Source: CAZJBP01 sp964544115
GTDB lineage: Bacteria; Verrucomicrobiota; Kiritimatiellia; UBA8416; JADHWI01
Direction of reading: 5' to 3'
Assembly (NCBI GenBank): GCA_964544115.1
Contig: CAZJBP010000060.1
Span: 1-20,212, forward strand
DNA: 20,212 nt
Below the pieces are notes generated by a model. That model saw nothing but the letters and a program-made list of their open reading frames with translations, did not search any database and was not told where the DNA came from. The position numbers were made by a program, and so were the translations under genes. Position 1 is the first letter of the stretch; each line of letters opens with the position of its first letter. Positions 1 to 8,800 of this stretch are shown here, one piece after another.

Positions 1-36
1 GGGCGGGTACGAGCGGTTGAATGCAAGGGGTGGGCG

Positions 37-118
37 GACAGGATTGAGAGGATTGTCGGGATTACAGCGACGGTCGCCTTGAGCCCTCTGCCCATCCCGC
101 CAATCCTGCCATCCTGTC
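37..118. repeat. Imperfect inverted repeat of the ACAGGAT type
   Basis: Two 31-nt arms at 37-67 and 88-118 are approximate reverse complements. Each arm is built from short GGAT-containing units (GACAGGAT, then AGGATT, then CGGGAT), separated by a 20-nt spacer. Folded as RNA this would be a long imperfect hairpin ahead of the exported hydrolase gene. Its style is like the second inverted repeat at 18133-18222. The function is unknown; it could be a mobile intergenic repeat. The rest of 1-225 holds no gene I can support. Confidence 0.6.
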
Positions 119-225
119 TTTCCCCGATCCTCGCCGCCACAGCTGAAGCGTGCGTTCCATCGTGCTTGCGCTCGGGGCCCCATTCCGGCACCTTCATGCG
201 GCAATCGACAACGCAAGGAGCTGGC

Positions 226-1527
226 ATGACCAAGTGGGCAGTCGTGATCTTGATGGCGGTGTCCGCGCAGGCGGGCGCGGCCCTGCGACAGGAAGACGTG
301 GCGGCGACGCGCGAGCAGCTGTGGCAGAAGTACAGGGCTGAGCAGGTGCAGGACCCCGTTCGGATTGAGGAGAACACGTCCGGCCAGCTCCGCTTCGGCT
401 CCGTCATGCGCTACTCGTGCAAGACGGCGGGGGAGAAGCCGGCCGCGGGCTACCCGCTCTACATCGCGCTGCACGGCGGCGGCACGACCCCGGCCGAAGT
501 GAATGACGGGGCATGGCAGAGCATGTCGAGCTGGTATCTCGGCAGCATCAAGCAGGGCCTCTACGTGGCGCCGCGCGGCATTGCCGACGTCTGGAACCTG
601 CACTCCCTGCCGGACTCCTTCCCTCTATACGACAGGCTGATCGAGAACATGATCCTGTTCGAGGGCGCGGACCCGAACCGCGTGTACCTGCTGGGCTATT
701 CCGCGGGCGGAGACGGCGTGTACCAGGTTGCGCCCCGGATGGCCGATCGGCTTGCGGCGGCGAACATGTCCGCCGGCCACCCCAACGGCGTCAGCGCCTG
801 GAATCTCTACAACCTGCCGTTCCTGATCCAGATGGGCGAGATGGACGACTCCTACGACCGGCACAAGGTTGCGGTAAGCTACTCGCTGGGGATGGACGCG
901 CTGCAGAAGGAGTGCGGGGGCGGCTTCGTGCACGACTGCTTCCTGCACCTGGACAAGGGGCATGGCATCGTCGAGCGCGACCCGGCGGAGACGCCGCAGA
1001 CGGTGATCGCGGACCCGAGGACCTGGCTGGAGAAGGGCGACCGCACCACCAAGCAGGTGAACGCCAACGCCATCGTATGGGTCCGGCAGTATGTGCGCAA
1101 CCCGTGGCCGACGCGGGTGATCTGGGATCTCGTCACACGCGCCGACCGGTCCGGCGTGAGAAGCACCGGCGAGAAACTCTGGCCCACGACGAACCGGGGC
1201 AAACTGTTCTACTGGCTGGACATCAGCGGGGCGGGTGACGGCACGATCGGGAACGATCAGATCGACGTGCACATCGACAAGGCGGCCAATGCCATCGTCA
1301 TCGACAAGACGATCGGATGGCTGCGTCTGCTTCTGAATGGCAGCATGCTGGACCTGTCGAAGCCCGTGACCGTGACCGTCGGCGGCACGGCGTTTACCGT
1401 TCGGGCGAAGCCGAACCTGGATACGATGAAGCGCACCCTCGAGGAGCGGGGTGATCCGAACTACTGCTTCGAGGCGGAGATCACAGTGAAGAAGGACGGC
1501 GACACGTGGGTGGTGTCGGGATCGTGA
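226..1527 (+). CDS. Exported alpha/beta hydrolase, esterase/PHB-depolymerase-like
   Basis: A 433-residue protein with a short N-terminal signal peptide (MTKWAVVILMAVSAQAGA), so probably periplasmic or secreted. The alpha/beta-hydrolase features are visible in order: an HGGG oxyanion-hole motif at residues 83-86, the nucleophile elbow GYSAG at 157-161 (Ser159), acidic residues in the GEMDDSYD segment (about 204-211), and His246 in DKGHG. The layout resembles esterases of the feruloyl-esterase/PHB-depolymerase group; the substrate cannot be read from sequence. The C-terminal ~170 residues look like a beta-rich accessory region. I chose the ATG at 226 over an upstream ATG at 79 because AAGGAG lies 5 nt before it and it gives a clean signal peptide. 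The next gene starts 17 nt downstream, so the two probably form an operon. Confidence 0.75.
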   Translation: MTKWAVVILMAVSAQAGAALRQEDVAATREQLWQKYRAEQVQDPVRIEENTSGQLRFGSVMRYSCKTAGEKPAAGYPLYIALHGGGTTPAEVNDGAWQSMSSWYLGSIKQGLYVAPRGIADVWNLHSLPDSFPLYDRLIENMILFEGADPNRVYLLGYSAGGDGVYQVAPRMADRLAAANMSAGHPNGVSAWNLYNLPFLIQMGEMDDSYDRHKVAVSYSLGMDALQKECGGGFVHDCFLHLDKGHGIVERDPAETPQTVIADPRTWLEKGDRTTKQVNANAIVWVRQYVRNPWPTRVIWDLVTRADRSGVRSTGEKLWPTTNRGKLFYWLDISGAGDGTIGNDQIDVHIDKAANAIVIDKTIGWLRLLLNGSMLDLSKPVTVTVGGTAFTVRAKPNLDTMKRTLEERGDPNYCFEAEITVKKDGDTWVVSGS

Positions 1528-1544
1528 AGGCCGGAGGTGGACGC

Positions 1545-2720
1545 ATGAAACGGATAGCCGCCTGCCGTTTGGGCGCCGCCGCGCTGCTGCTGGCCTTCCT
1601 CGTCGGCATCTCCTCCGCTGCGGCAGGCTGGCCTCTGCCCGAGGACGCCGAGAAAGCGCTGGCCCTCGCCGGGACAAACCGGCCTCAGTTGGAAGCCGCC
1701 GTGACGCGTGTCCCGTTGGCGCAGCGTGAGGGCGTATTGTTCCTAATCGCCAATATGCCTCAGGACGACCTGGCATCCCTGAGCGCCGACTTCCTCGTGG
1801 CGAACGTGACGAACGCGTATGCGGTGATGGACGAGGTCCCCTGGGGGCATAGCGTCCCCAGCGAGGTCTTCCTCAACAACATCCTTCCTTACGCGGTGGT
1901 CAATGAGCGCCGCGACGCCTGGCGGGCGGACTTTCGTGCGCGTTTTCTGCCCGTTGTGCGCGACTGCACGACGCCGGCGCAGGCCGCCGCGCGCCTGAAC
2001 CAGAAGGTGTTCGGGACCTTCGGCGTCTACTACTCTCCGGAGCGACTGAAGCCAGACCAGAGCCCGTACGAGTCCATCGAGTACAAGAAGGCGTCCTGCA
2101 CGGGCCTTTCGATCCTGCTTATCGCCGCCTGCCGTTCAGTGGGCGTTCCGGCGCGCTTCGCAGGGACGCCGCTGTGGGCGGACGGCAGCGGGAATCACTC
2201 CTGGGTGGAGGTCTGGTCGTCCGACGGCTGGCACTTCACGGGTGCGGCTGAGCCCAGCGGCGACGCCTTGGATCAGTCGTGGTTTATCCGCCGGGCGTCG
2301 GAGGCGCGCCGCGACGATCCGCAGCAGGCGATCTACGCGGCTTCCTTCCGGCGCACGCCCCTGTACTTCCCCATGGTGTGGGCGCCGTCGAACCGGCTGG
2401 TCTCGGCCGTTAACGTGACGGACCGCTACACGCGCGGCAGCACTCCCGCCCCTGATGGAACGCGCCTGGTGAGCTTTACCGTCCTGGCCAAGGCCGGAGG
2501 CTCCCGGGTGGCCGCGCGTGTCCGGGTGGCTGAGGCGTCCAGTTCCGCGGCGACGTTCGAGGGGGATTCAAAGGACGACCGCTTTGATCTCAACGACACG
2601 CTGGAAGCGTATCTTCCTTCCAATGGAACGTATCGCGTTGAGGCGCGTTACGGCGAGCAGCGCGCGGAAGCGTTGCTGCCGCCGGGCGCCGCTCCGCAGA
2701 AGATCGTGCTCGCGTTCTAA
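1545..2720 (+). CDS. Exported transglutaminase-like domain protein
   Basis: A 391-residue protein with an N-terminal hydrophobic signal sequence (about residues 8-27). The central region has the transglutaminase-like (papain-fold) signature: Cys185 in KKASCTGLSILL, followed by RSVGVPARFAGTP, then His218 in GNHSWVEVW, with an acidic candidate third residue in FTGAAEP (Glu236). This arrangement is typical of bacterial transglutaminase-core proteins that cleave or cross-link peptides; the actual substrate is unknown. The C-terminal ~110 residues (after about 280) look like a beta-sandwich or carboxypeptidase-regulatory-like module. The start ATG at 1545 is preceded by GGAGGTGG at 1532-1539. It sits 17 nt behind the hydrolase gene, so co-transcription is likely. 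It ends with TAA just before the convergent nfu-type gene. Confidence 0.75.
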   Translation: MKRIAACRLGAAALLLAFLVGISSAAAGWPLPEDAEKALALAGTNRPQLEAAVTRVPLAQREGVLFLIANMPQDDLASLSADFLVANVTNAYAVMDEVPWGHSVPSEVFLNNILPYAVVNERRDAWRADFRARFLPVVRDCTTPAQAAARLNQKVFGTFGVYYSPERLKPDQSPYESIEYKKASCTGLSILLIAACRSVGVPARFAGTPLWADGSGNHSWVEVWSSDGWHFTGAAEPSGDALDQSWFIRRASEARRDDPQQAIYAASFRRTPLYFPMVWAPSNRLVSAVNVTDRYTRGSTPAPDGTRLVSFTVLAKAGGSRVAARVRVAEASSSAATFEGDSKDDRFDLNDTLEAYLPSNGTYRVEARYGEQRAEALLPPGAAPQKIVLAF

Positions 2721-2737
2721 TCAGCTTCGCGAGCAGA

Positions 2738-2959
2738 TCACGCCACGCGTTCGATCGTGATCGAGGGGTCCACCTGCTCGCGCAGAATCCGCTCCAGCCC
2801 CTGCTTGATCGTCATCGTTGCGTGCGGGCATCCGCCGCAGGCGCCCTTCAGGCGGAGTTTCACGTCGCTGCCTGTGATTCCGACGACCTCGAGGTCGCCG
2901 CCGTCAGCCTGCAGCATCGTTCGAAGTTCATCCAATTTGGCCCGGATCTGCTCTTCCAT
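2738..2959 (-). CDS. NifU C-terminal-domain Fe-S carrier (Nfu-type)
   Basis: A compact 73-residue protein consisting only of the NifU C-terminal domain. The ADGGDLEVV segment (about 18-26) and the CxxC motif Cys41-Gly-Gly-Cys44 followed by PHATMTIKQG are diagnostic. Family members bind a transient [4Fe-4S] cluster between subunits of a dimer and hand it to client proteins in the cytosol. Clients in this window could include radical-SAM HemW, but that is inference. GGAG sits 8 nt before the ATG on the minus strand. It is convergent with the transglutaminase-like gene (17-nt gap) and divergent from the DMT permease. The length is normal for stand-alone Nfu proteins. Confidence 0.9.
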   Translation of the reverse strand: MEEQIRAKLDELRTMLQADGGDLEVVGITGSDVKLRLKGACGGCPHATMTIKQGLERILREQVDPSITIERVA

Positions 2960-3002
2960 TGCTACGTCTCCGTATGTCTCGGCTTCTGCCTGCGACCCGT
3001 TA

Positions 3003-3032
3003 ATGATGTCACAGTGGATCGGGCGCCTGCAA
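3003..3032 (-). promoter_or_regulatory. Candidate sigma70-type promoter for the nfu-type gene
   Basis: On the minus strand TTGCAG (3027-3032) and CATCAT (3003-3008) are separated by 18 nt, each matching 4 of 6 consensus bases. It lies about 45-75 nt upstream of the ATG at 2959. Weak evidence in GC-rich DNA. Confidence 0.3.
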
Positions 3033-3126
3033 GAAAAAGCGAGGAGTCCGGTGGCGTTTACGCGCGCGACTCTTGCATCTCCCCCGCCGATCCCGTAGAA
3101 ACCCCGGCCGGGAGGAGATGGTTCGA

Positions 3127-3990
3127 ATGCCTTTTCTGGTTATCGCTTCGTTGCTGTGGGCGTTCTCCTTCGGACTGATCAAGCACTACCTCGTGGGGCT
3201 GCCGCCGGCGTGGGTGGCTTGCGTCCGGCTCCTGCTCTCGCTGCTGCTGTTCGCGCCGGTGCTGAAGCCGCGTGCCGTGCGCGTGCGCGACGCCGCGGCG
3301 CTGGCGGGTGTCGGCGCGGTTCAGCACGGGCTGATGTACGTATTCTACCTGTTCGCGTACCGGTTTCTGAGCGGCGCCGAGGTCGCGCTGTTCACCGTCC
3401 TGACGCCGGTCTACGTGACGCTGATGCACGATGCGGGGACGCGGCGATTCCACCGGCTGTTTCTGCTGGCGGCCTGCCTCGCGGCGGCGGGCAGCGCCGT
3501 CATCGTGGCGGGGCACCGGGACACGTGGGGAACGCTTGGCGGCTTCCTGCTCGTCCAAGCCTCGAACCTGTGCTTTGCGGCGGGCCAGCTGGCATATCGG
3601 CGCGTGATGCGCACCGCCGGCGTGGCTGAAGACCACCGCGTCTTCGCGTGGGTCTATCTGGGCGCCCTTGCCATGGCCCTGGCGGCGTTGCCGCTGACGG
3701 GGGTCGCGGCGTGGCCCGCCGTGTCGGCCCGCCAGTGGGTGGTGCTGGCCTACCTCGGGCTCGTGCCGTCGGGGGTGGCCTTCTTCCTGTGGAACGCCGG
3801 TGCGCGTCGCGTCGCGTCGGGCACGCTGGCGGCGATGAACAACGCCAAGGTGCCGCTCGGCGTGATCGCCTCGCTGGCGGTCTTCGGCGAGCGCCCGCCG
3901 TTGCTGCCGCTTCTGGCCGGCGGCGCCGCGGTTCTGGCCGCCGTCTGGCTGTGCGAGCGGGATCGCCTGAGGTCGAGCGGCCGCGCGTAG
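3127..3990 (+). CDS. DMT-family (EamA) inner-membrane permease
   Basis: A 287-residue hydrophobic protein with the repeated two-times-five transmembrane-helix organisation of the drug/metabolite transporter superfamily. The first EamA half begins at PFLVIASLLWAFSFGLIK and the second near LLVQASNLCFAAGQLAYR. The C-terminal half has the typical PSGVAFFLWNAGARR and NNAKVPLGVIASLAVFGE segments seen in EamA proteins. The substrate is unknown (amino acids, metabolites or drugs are possible). I chose the ATG at 3127 because GGAGGAG (3111-3117) ends 9 nt before it; the ATG at 3118 touches that motif directly and an upstream ATG at 3073 adds a non-hydrophobic extension. It stands alone, convergent with the TauE/SafE gene. 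Confidence 0.85.
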   Translation: MPFLVIASLLWAFSFGLIKHYLVGLPPAWVACVRLLLSLLLFAPVLKPRAVRVRDAAALAGVGAVQHGLMYVFYLFAYRFLSGAEVALFTVLTPVYVTLMHDAGTRRFHRLFLLAACLAAAGSAVIVAGHRDTWGTLGGFLLVQASNLCFAAGQLAYRRVMRTAGVAEDHRVFAWVYLGALAMALAALPLTGVAAWPAVSARQWVVLAYLGLVPSGVAFFLWNAGARRVASGTLAAMNNAKVPLGVIASLAVFGERPPLLPLLAGGAAVLAAVWLCERDRLRSSGRA

Positions 3991-4003
3991 GGTAGGGGGG
4001 CGC

Positions 4004-4777
4004 CTAGAACGCCTTGATGATCAGCGTCAGCGAGGTGACGAAGAGCAGCGCGTAGATCATCCCCATGTACACCTGCGGACGCAGGACGCGCACCAGGCCA
4101 TAGCCGGCCGCCACGCCGAGGGGGATCGCCGGCAGCACCACGCCCACGGAGGAGAGCGTGTCGGACTTGATCTGGCCGTAGGCGACGAACGGAATCAGCT
4201 TGAGGGCGTTCAGCAGCCAAAAGTACGCTGCTGTCGTGGCGACAAACTGCATCTTCGGCATGCGCATCGGCAGGTAGTACATGCTCATGATCGGACCTGC
4301 GGCGTGCGCCAGAGTCGAGGTCACGCCGGCCGCAAGGCCGTAGGCGTGGGTCTTGAGCGGCCCCGGCACGGAGGCCTGCGCGGCCCGCTTCAGCAGGAGG
4401 TTGCGCACCACGTAGTCCATCACGAACGCCAGGCCCACGGCGCCGATGCAGACGCGCAGGGTCTTTTCTGAGACCGCCAGAAAGGACTGGCGGGCGGAGA
4501 CGAACAGAACGCTGCCGATGACGACGCCGACAACCGTGGCCGGCATCGGAGGCCAGACCCGCCGCCAGTCCACGTGCCGACGGTAGAAGGCCACCGCCAC
4601 CGCGTCCATCAGGCAGAGTACCGGCAGCATTAACGCGACGGCGGCACGCGCGGCGTCGGAAGGGTTTGGCCAGACCAGGATCAGCAGCGGCAGCACGACG
4701 CCCCCGATCGGGAGTCCGCCCTTGGACATGCCAAGCAGGAACACGGAGAGAGCGAGCCAGAGGGTGCTGAGATCCAT
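4004..4777 (-). CDS. TauE/SafE-family membrane transporter
   Basis: A 257-residue polytopic membrane protein. The N-terminal segment WLALSVFLLGMSKGGLPIGG is the recognisable TauE/SafE start, and a second half-repeat follows around HAYGLAAGVTSTLAHAAGPI, which carries the typical AHAAGP motif. Family members are proposed exporters of sulfite, sulfoacetate or other organosulfur anions across the inner membrane; no sulfur-metabolism gene lies nearby, so the substrate is not known. It lies 39 nt behind efpL on the same strand, so it is probably read from the efpL promoter. AAGAGG lies 3 nt before the ATG, a short spacing that suggests modest initiation. Confidence 0.85.
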   Translation of the reverse strand: MDLSTLWLALSVFLLGMSKGGLPIGGVVLPLLILVWPNPSDAARAAVALMLPVLCLMDAVAVAFYRRHVDWRRVWPPMPATVVGVVIGSVLFVSARQSFLAVSEKTLRVCIGAVGLAFVMDYVVRNLLLKRAAQASVPGPLKTHAYGLAAGVTSTLAHAAGPIMSMYYLPMRMPKMQFVATTAAYFWLLNALKLIPFVAYGQIKSDTLSSVGVVLPAIPLGVAAGYGLVRVLRPQVYMGMIYALLFVTSLTLIIKAF

Positions 4778-4816
4778 GAGCCTCTTCTATAAGGGCGTCA
4801 GACGGCGCCGAGGTCG

Positions 4817-5383
4817 TCACGCGCGCTGGATAAATTTGCCGGTGCGGGTGTCCACGCGAACGCGCTCGCCGGTGGTGATGTACTCCGGAACCTGGACGAC
4901 CTGGCCCGTCGACAACGTGGCGGACTTGTTGCGCGACGTCGCCGACGCGCCCTTGAGCGCGGGGGCCGTTTCGGTGATCTCAAGGTCCACCGACGCGGGC
5001 ATCTCGATGCCGACGACGCGGTCGTTGACCAGCATCGCGCGCATGCCCTCGGTCGACTCGGTGAGATAGTCCAGGACGTCGCCCAGATCCTCGCGCGTCA
5101 GCGTGAACTCGGCGAAGGTCTCGAGGTCCATGAACGTGTAGGCGCCGTCCCGCTCGTAGGAGTACTGCACCGGGCGCAGTTCGAAGTTCGCCTCCTTCAG
5201 GACGTCGTCGCCCTTGAAGGTCTTGTCGAGCTTCTGCTTGGTGACGAGATTGCGGAAACGAAACCGGTACAGGCTCACCGCGCCGCGCGCGCTGGGGGTG
5301 CTGACCTGAATGTCTTCGACGATCAGGGACGCACCGTCGATGTCTACTGTGCCGCCGCGCTTGAGGTCGCAAATCCGGATCAT
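4817..5383 (-). CDS. efpL: Elongation factor P-like protein EfpL (YeiP type)
   Basis: A 188-residue three-domain EF-P paralogue that binds ribosomes stalled on difficult motifs such as polyproline. It matches the YeiP/EfpL branch rather than classical EF-P: the domain I loop reads STPSARGAV, with Arg33 where EF-P has the modified Lys in PGKGGA, followed by FKGDD, and the C-terminal part has GASATSRNKSATLSTG and VQVPEYI, as in E. coli YeiP. Arg at the tip needs no lysylation or rhamnosylation. Domain order: N-terminal KOW-like (about 1-65), OB (about 66-130), C-terminal OB (about 131-188). GGAGG precedes the ATG and a candidate promoter lies at 5446-5475. It heads a two-gene operon with the TauE/SafE permease. 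Confidence 0.92.
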   Translation of the reverse strand: MIRICDLKRGGTVDIDGASLIVEDIQVSTPSARGAVSLYRFRFRNLVTKQKLDKTFKGDDVLKEANFELRPVQYSYERDGAYTFMDLETFAEFTLTREDLGDVLDYLTESTEGMRAMLVNDRVVGIEMPASVDLEITETAPALKGASATSRNKSATLSTGQVVQVPEYITTGERVRVDTRTGKFIQRA

Positions 5384-5445
5384 GGGCCTCTCCTCCCCAC
5401 CGCACGACCGGGTTCGGACGCGGATTCCGCGCGATGGAAGGGTCG

Positions 5446-5475
5446 TGAATAGCAGAAGAACACCGCCGGATGCAA
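5446..5475 (-). promoter_or_regulatory. Candidate extended -10 promoter of efpL
   Basis: On the minus strand TTGCAT (5470-5475) and TATTCA (5446-5451) are 18 nt apart, and TGC directly precedes the -10, giving an extended -10 element. It lies about 63 nt before the efpL ATG. Confidence 0.45.
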
Positions 5476-5511
5476 GACTGGGACCATGCTGCGCTGGCCA
5501 CCTGCGGGAGT

Positions 5512-5536
5512 ACAGCGCGGGCTACGAACGCGCTGG
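5512..5536 (+). repeat. Intergenic hairpin, GGCTACGAA-loop family, copy 1
   Basis: A 25-nt element with a perfect 7-bp stem CAGCGCG/CGCGCTG around the 9-nt loop GGCTACGAA. The identical 25 nt occur in reverse complement at 10070-10094, and a variant with a different but still paired stem lies at 10036-10060. Three occurrences, always outside genes, indicate a small dispersed repeat family. Confidence 0.7.
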
Positions 5537-5611
5537 AACGGCCGGACCAGCTGTTCCGTGCCTTACGAGGGATGTGTCGCGGATCGGGTCAAACGGATCA
5601 CCGGATGCACT

Positions 5612-5635
5612 GAGACGCAGATGCGCCCGCGTCTC
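5612..5635 (+). repeat. Hairpin related to the ACGCAGATGC repeat
   Basis: A perfect 7-bp stem GAGACGC/GCGTCTC encloses the loop AGATGCGCCC. The left half (TGCAC, one or two bases, then GA[A/G]ACGCAGATGC[A/G]CCC) recurs at 10294-10316 and in inverted form at 10145-10161. Confidence 0.55.
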
Positions 5636-5812
5636 CCCTTCAGGGCCGTGGTGCCCATGCGTGGGCCTGATCAGATTCCACCATGTCGGGGGCGGCGTCG
5701 GAATCGGTGCGCTGCCGCGCTTGACCTCCCGGTCGCGCTGCGTCAAACTCCGGTCAGCAGGCCGGTTGGCCGAGCGGGAACCAACGCGTGTCGCCGGTGG
5801 TTCTCGGGAAGG

Positions 5813-8800
5813 ATGGGTGAGATCGTGAAGAAAGCAATCGTGGTGTGTATGGCCGCCGTTTCGGCAACTCTGGCTTCGGGCGCGTCGGATGATGTGCGGT
5901 ACGAGGGCTGCGTGAAGTACACGCCCACAGCGTTGGAGCGGAGTCTCTCATGGAACCTCGAATACCAGATTGTGAAAGCAACCGCGCCGCCGGACCAGCG
6001 GCTCGAGGTTATACGGCGCCTTCTCAAGGCTGGCTATCTGCGCGATGGCTATGCGGAGGCAGACGTGCGCGGCCGTCTCGACGGCCGCACCAATATCGTT
6101 GTGAGCATCAACGAGGGGCAGCGATACCTGTGCGGCGACCTGGTCGTCACCGGTTCGCTGCATGAGGTCTCATCGACGGCGTTGCGTGGACTTCTGCTTC
6201 CCGCCTCAGGCGGTGTCGCAGGGACCAACAGGAGTGACCAGCACGCAGGCTCGGCGTTCGACAGACTGGCCGGCAGGACGAACGCACCGAATGACTCCAC
6301 CGCGATGACTCTCGTCGGCTGGACCCCGGAACGGGGCGCGCCCTTCGATCCGTGGGCGCAGCGGCAGCTGCGCGCCGCGGTCAGCAACGCATTTGCTGAA
6401 CTGGGGCATTTCTTCTGTGATTTCGATCTGCGGCTGCAGAAGCGTCTGGCGGAGGGCCGCGCCGATTTGGTGGTGGATGTAAAGTCCGAGGGGCCGCCGC
6501 TGGTGATCGGCGCGCTGGAGGTCACCGGAGCGGTAACCAACAGGCCAGAGGATGTAATCCAATTCACCGGCCTGACACCCGGCATGAATATCACGCGATC
6601 GCTTGTCGCGGAGAAGGAGCGGTCGCTGCGTCAATCAGCCCGCCTGATCGCAGGTCGGATTGTGCCGTCGTCGCCCGATGCCGGCGGAAGATCACGCGTG
6701 ACGATCCGGATTGCCGAGGCTCCGGGAATGCCTCCGCTGACTCAGGACCTGTCGGACGTTGCGCAAAGTTGTCTGCGCATTGGCGACTGGATGGAGGCGT
6801 TCAAGACCAACGGCGACGACGTGGTGGGGTCGTTCTCGCTCTCGTCTCTGACGGGGTTCTCCTTCTCCTGTTCGATGATCGTATCGCCCGTGCAGGGCTT
6901 TCAAGCGCTGCTGCGGGATCGTGCGGACGCAAGCGGGCACGATCTCGCCGTACTGCAGGCGCTCGCGGGCGGCGAGTTGGGTGTCTATTTTCCGAGGCGT
7001 CACCGGAAATTCATTGCGCCCCCCTCGCCACGGAGTGTCACCGCGATGTTCGCCTTGACCGCGAAGGACGTTAAGGCGGGTGACGCATGGAAATCTTTCG
7101 AGTGTGGAGTCGGCGTAGCCGGAAACGCCGGAACAGGAACCCCGCTGCGGACGCAGGTCACTGTGGATCCAGTGGTGCTGGCCTCGTTCGCCTATGGGTG
7201 CAACCCAATGACCCGCCTCGACGGCAATACGTGCGTCATCGCAGGCACAAATCTTACCGCCCGTTTTGACGCCGGATCGGGGCGACTTCGGAAACTGGAG
7301 GGGCAACACGACGACGTAAGTATCGAGGCCCACGTCGAGCGTGGCGCGCTTTTGCGAGCGGCTGAGAGGATCCGGAAGGAAGGCTCGGGTTGGACCAATC
7401 TGTATGATCCGGCGAGGCCCATCGCCTCATTTGTGTCCTTCGCAGGTCCGGAAGTTCTGCAGCTTCCGATTCTTTCCACGAGCACGCTTGCGCGGGTGAC
7501 GTCTCAACAATGGCGGACGGCCGAATCGGCTCTGGACAAGATCTTCACCGGCCTCGGTGCGGCGGACCTGGATGCGCTGTTTGAAAGTTCCTCCACGTCC
7601 ACGGGATCGGTGCTGCACATTCCTCCCGAGGCGTCAAGGCTTCCGCCGCAGCTGACTGGCGGGATCTTAGCAATGGCGGCCTCGCAATTGCTCGTCGAGG
7701 ATTGTCGGCTGGCTCCCGCCGGATCGTGGGCTGCCACGGCCCTTCGCGCTCTGGCTCTTCGCCTGTGCGGCCTGCAGAGACTGGTCGCAAAGGAGCTGGA
7801 GGTGCTCGCGCAATCGCCCAGCTCTGGTCCACTGGCGCTGCAACTGTGTGCCTCCATCGGCTCCGGCGTCGATCCGCGATTCGCCCGCGATGTCGCAACG
7901 CTTGCCCTCACGCGCCTGTCCGCGGCGGATTTCACGCGCGATATCCAGCCGTTCCTTGACAAAGACGCGATGCTGGGGGAACTGACCCTGCGGGCTGGCT
8001 GCACGGTGGCCGCGCTCCAGGATGACGAGGTCGATGCGCTCTGCGCGTTCCTGCCCGCCGACTGCGCCCAGTCCTTCCGCCATTTTGCGACCGCCCTGCG
8101 TGACGAGAGCGTGCCCGGGATTCCCCAGCGGATGTCCCACGCCCTGGGGCGTTTCTGGGATGAGAACCTTCGCGCGTCTTATGAGCAGGGCCTGAGGAGG
8201 CTCCGCAACGAGATCAACCAATCCGCGCTTGGCATTCCACTGCCCAGGCCCGGCGTGGCCCTGCCAGAGGGAGCCATCGATCTCGGCGGGGCATACAACA
8301 TCCCGCTCGGCGTCATCTTCGGCCGGACGCCCGATGCCTCCAATTGCGTCGCGCAACTCACCACGAACATCCAGCGCATCGCCGGCCACGACTTCGATGT
8401 TCGCGGCCTCGTGCTGACGGCCCCGCCCGGCATGGAGGAGGGCATCCCAAACGGGGTGCATGGCATCGTCGTCGGGCGCTTGTGCGAACGCCTTCAATTT
8501 CTGCATGGAGCCCTCAATGGGGAGTCTCTCGGGACAGTACAGAACGTCGCTGTATACGAAATCGGCTACGAAGACGGAACCGTCGAAACTGTGGACGTGG
8601 TCGCGGGCCGCGACATCGCCAGCGTATACGTCCGCGCTGGTGCTCCGCCCGTCCAGTCGCCTGTCGCCTGGGAATGCAACGACACGCGGGGTCTTCCTGT
8701 CAACGGCCGCATCCGCTTCTACGTCCAGACCTGGGTGAACCCTCATCCCGCGGTCGTCATAGAATCCGTCTGCATCGTCAACCGGCACGCCCGCGTGATG

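Larger units (their letters stand above)
5384..5812. other. Intergenic region with hairpin repeats (429 nt)
   Basis: This stretch lies between the divergent efpL and the large exported-protein gene. It holds the efpL ribosome-binding site and candidate promoter, a hairpin with the GGCTACGAA loop (5512-5536), a near-palindrome at 5543-5558, and a GAGACGC/GCGTCTC hairpin (5612-5635). The first two repeat types recur at 9957-10436. A TTGACC at 5721-5726 with a poor -10 (CAAACT, 5744-5749) is the best plus-strand promoter I can find. I see no convincing gene in it. Confidence 0.6.

Noticed and set aside
79..225. An N-terminal extension of the exported hydrolase starting at the ATG at 79
   Set aside because: The extension lies across the inverted repeat, and the ATG at 226 has AAGGAG and a clean signal peptide.
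5721..5749. TTGACC with a CAAACT 17 nt later as promoter of the large exported-protein gene
   Set aside because: The -10 match is poor, and such partial matches are expected by chance; noted only in the intergenic description.
5767..5777. A tRNA D-arm-like word TGGCCGAGCGG
   Set aside because: No T-arm (GGTTCGAATC-like), anticodon stem or acceptor stem can be placed around it.
7667..8788. A 373-codon minus-strand open frame inside the large exported-protein gene
   Set aside because: The plus strand has the signal peptide and the recognisable C-terminal domain; the antisense product shows no family features.
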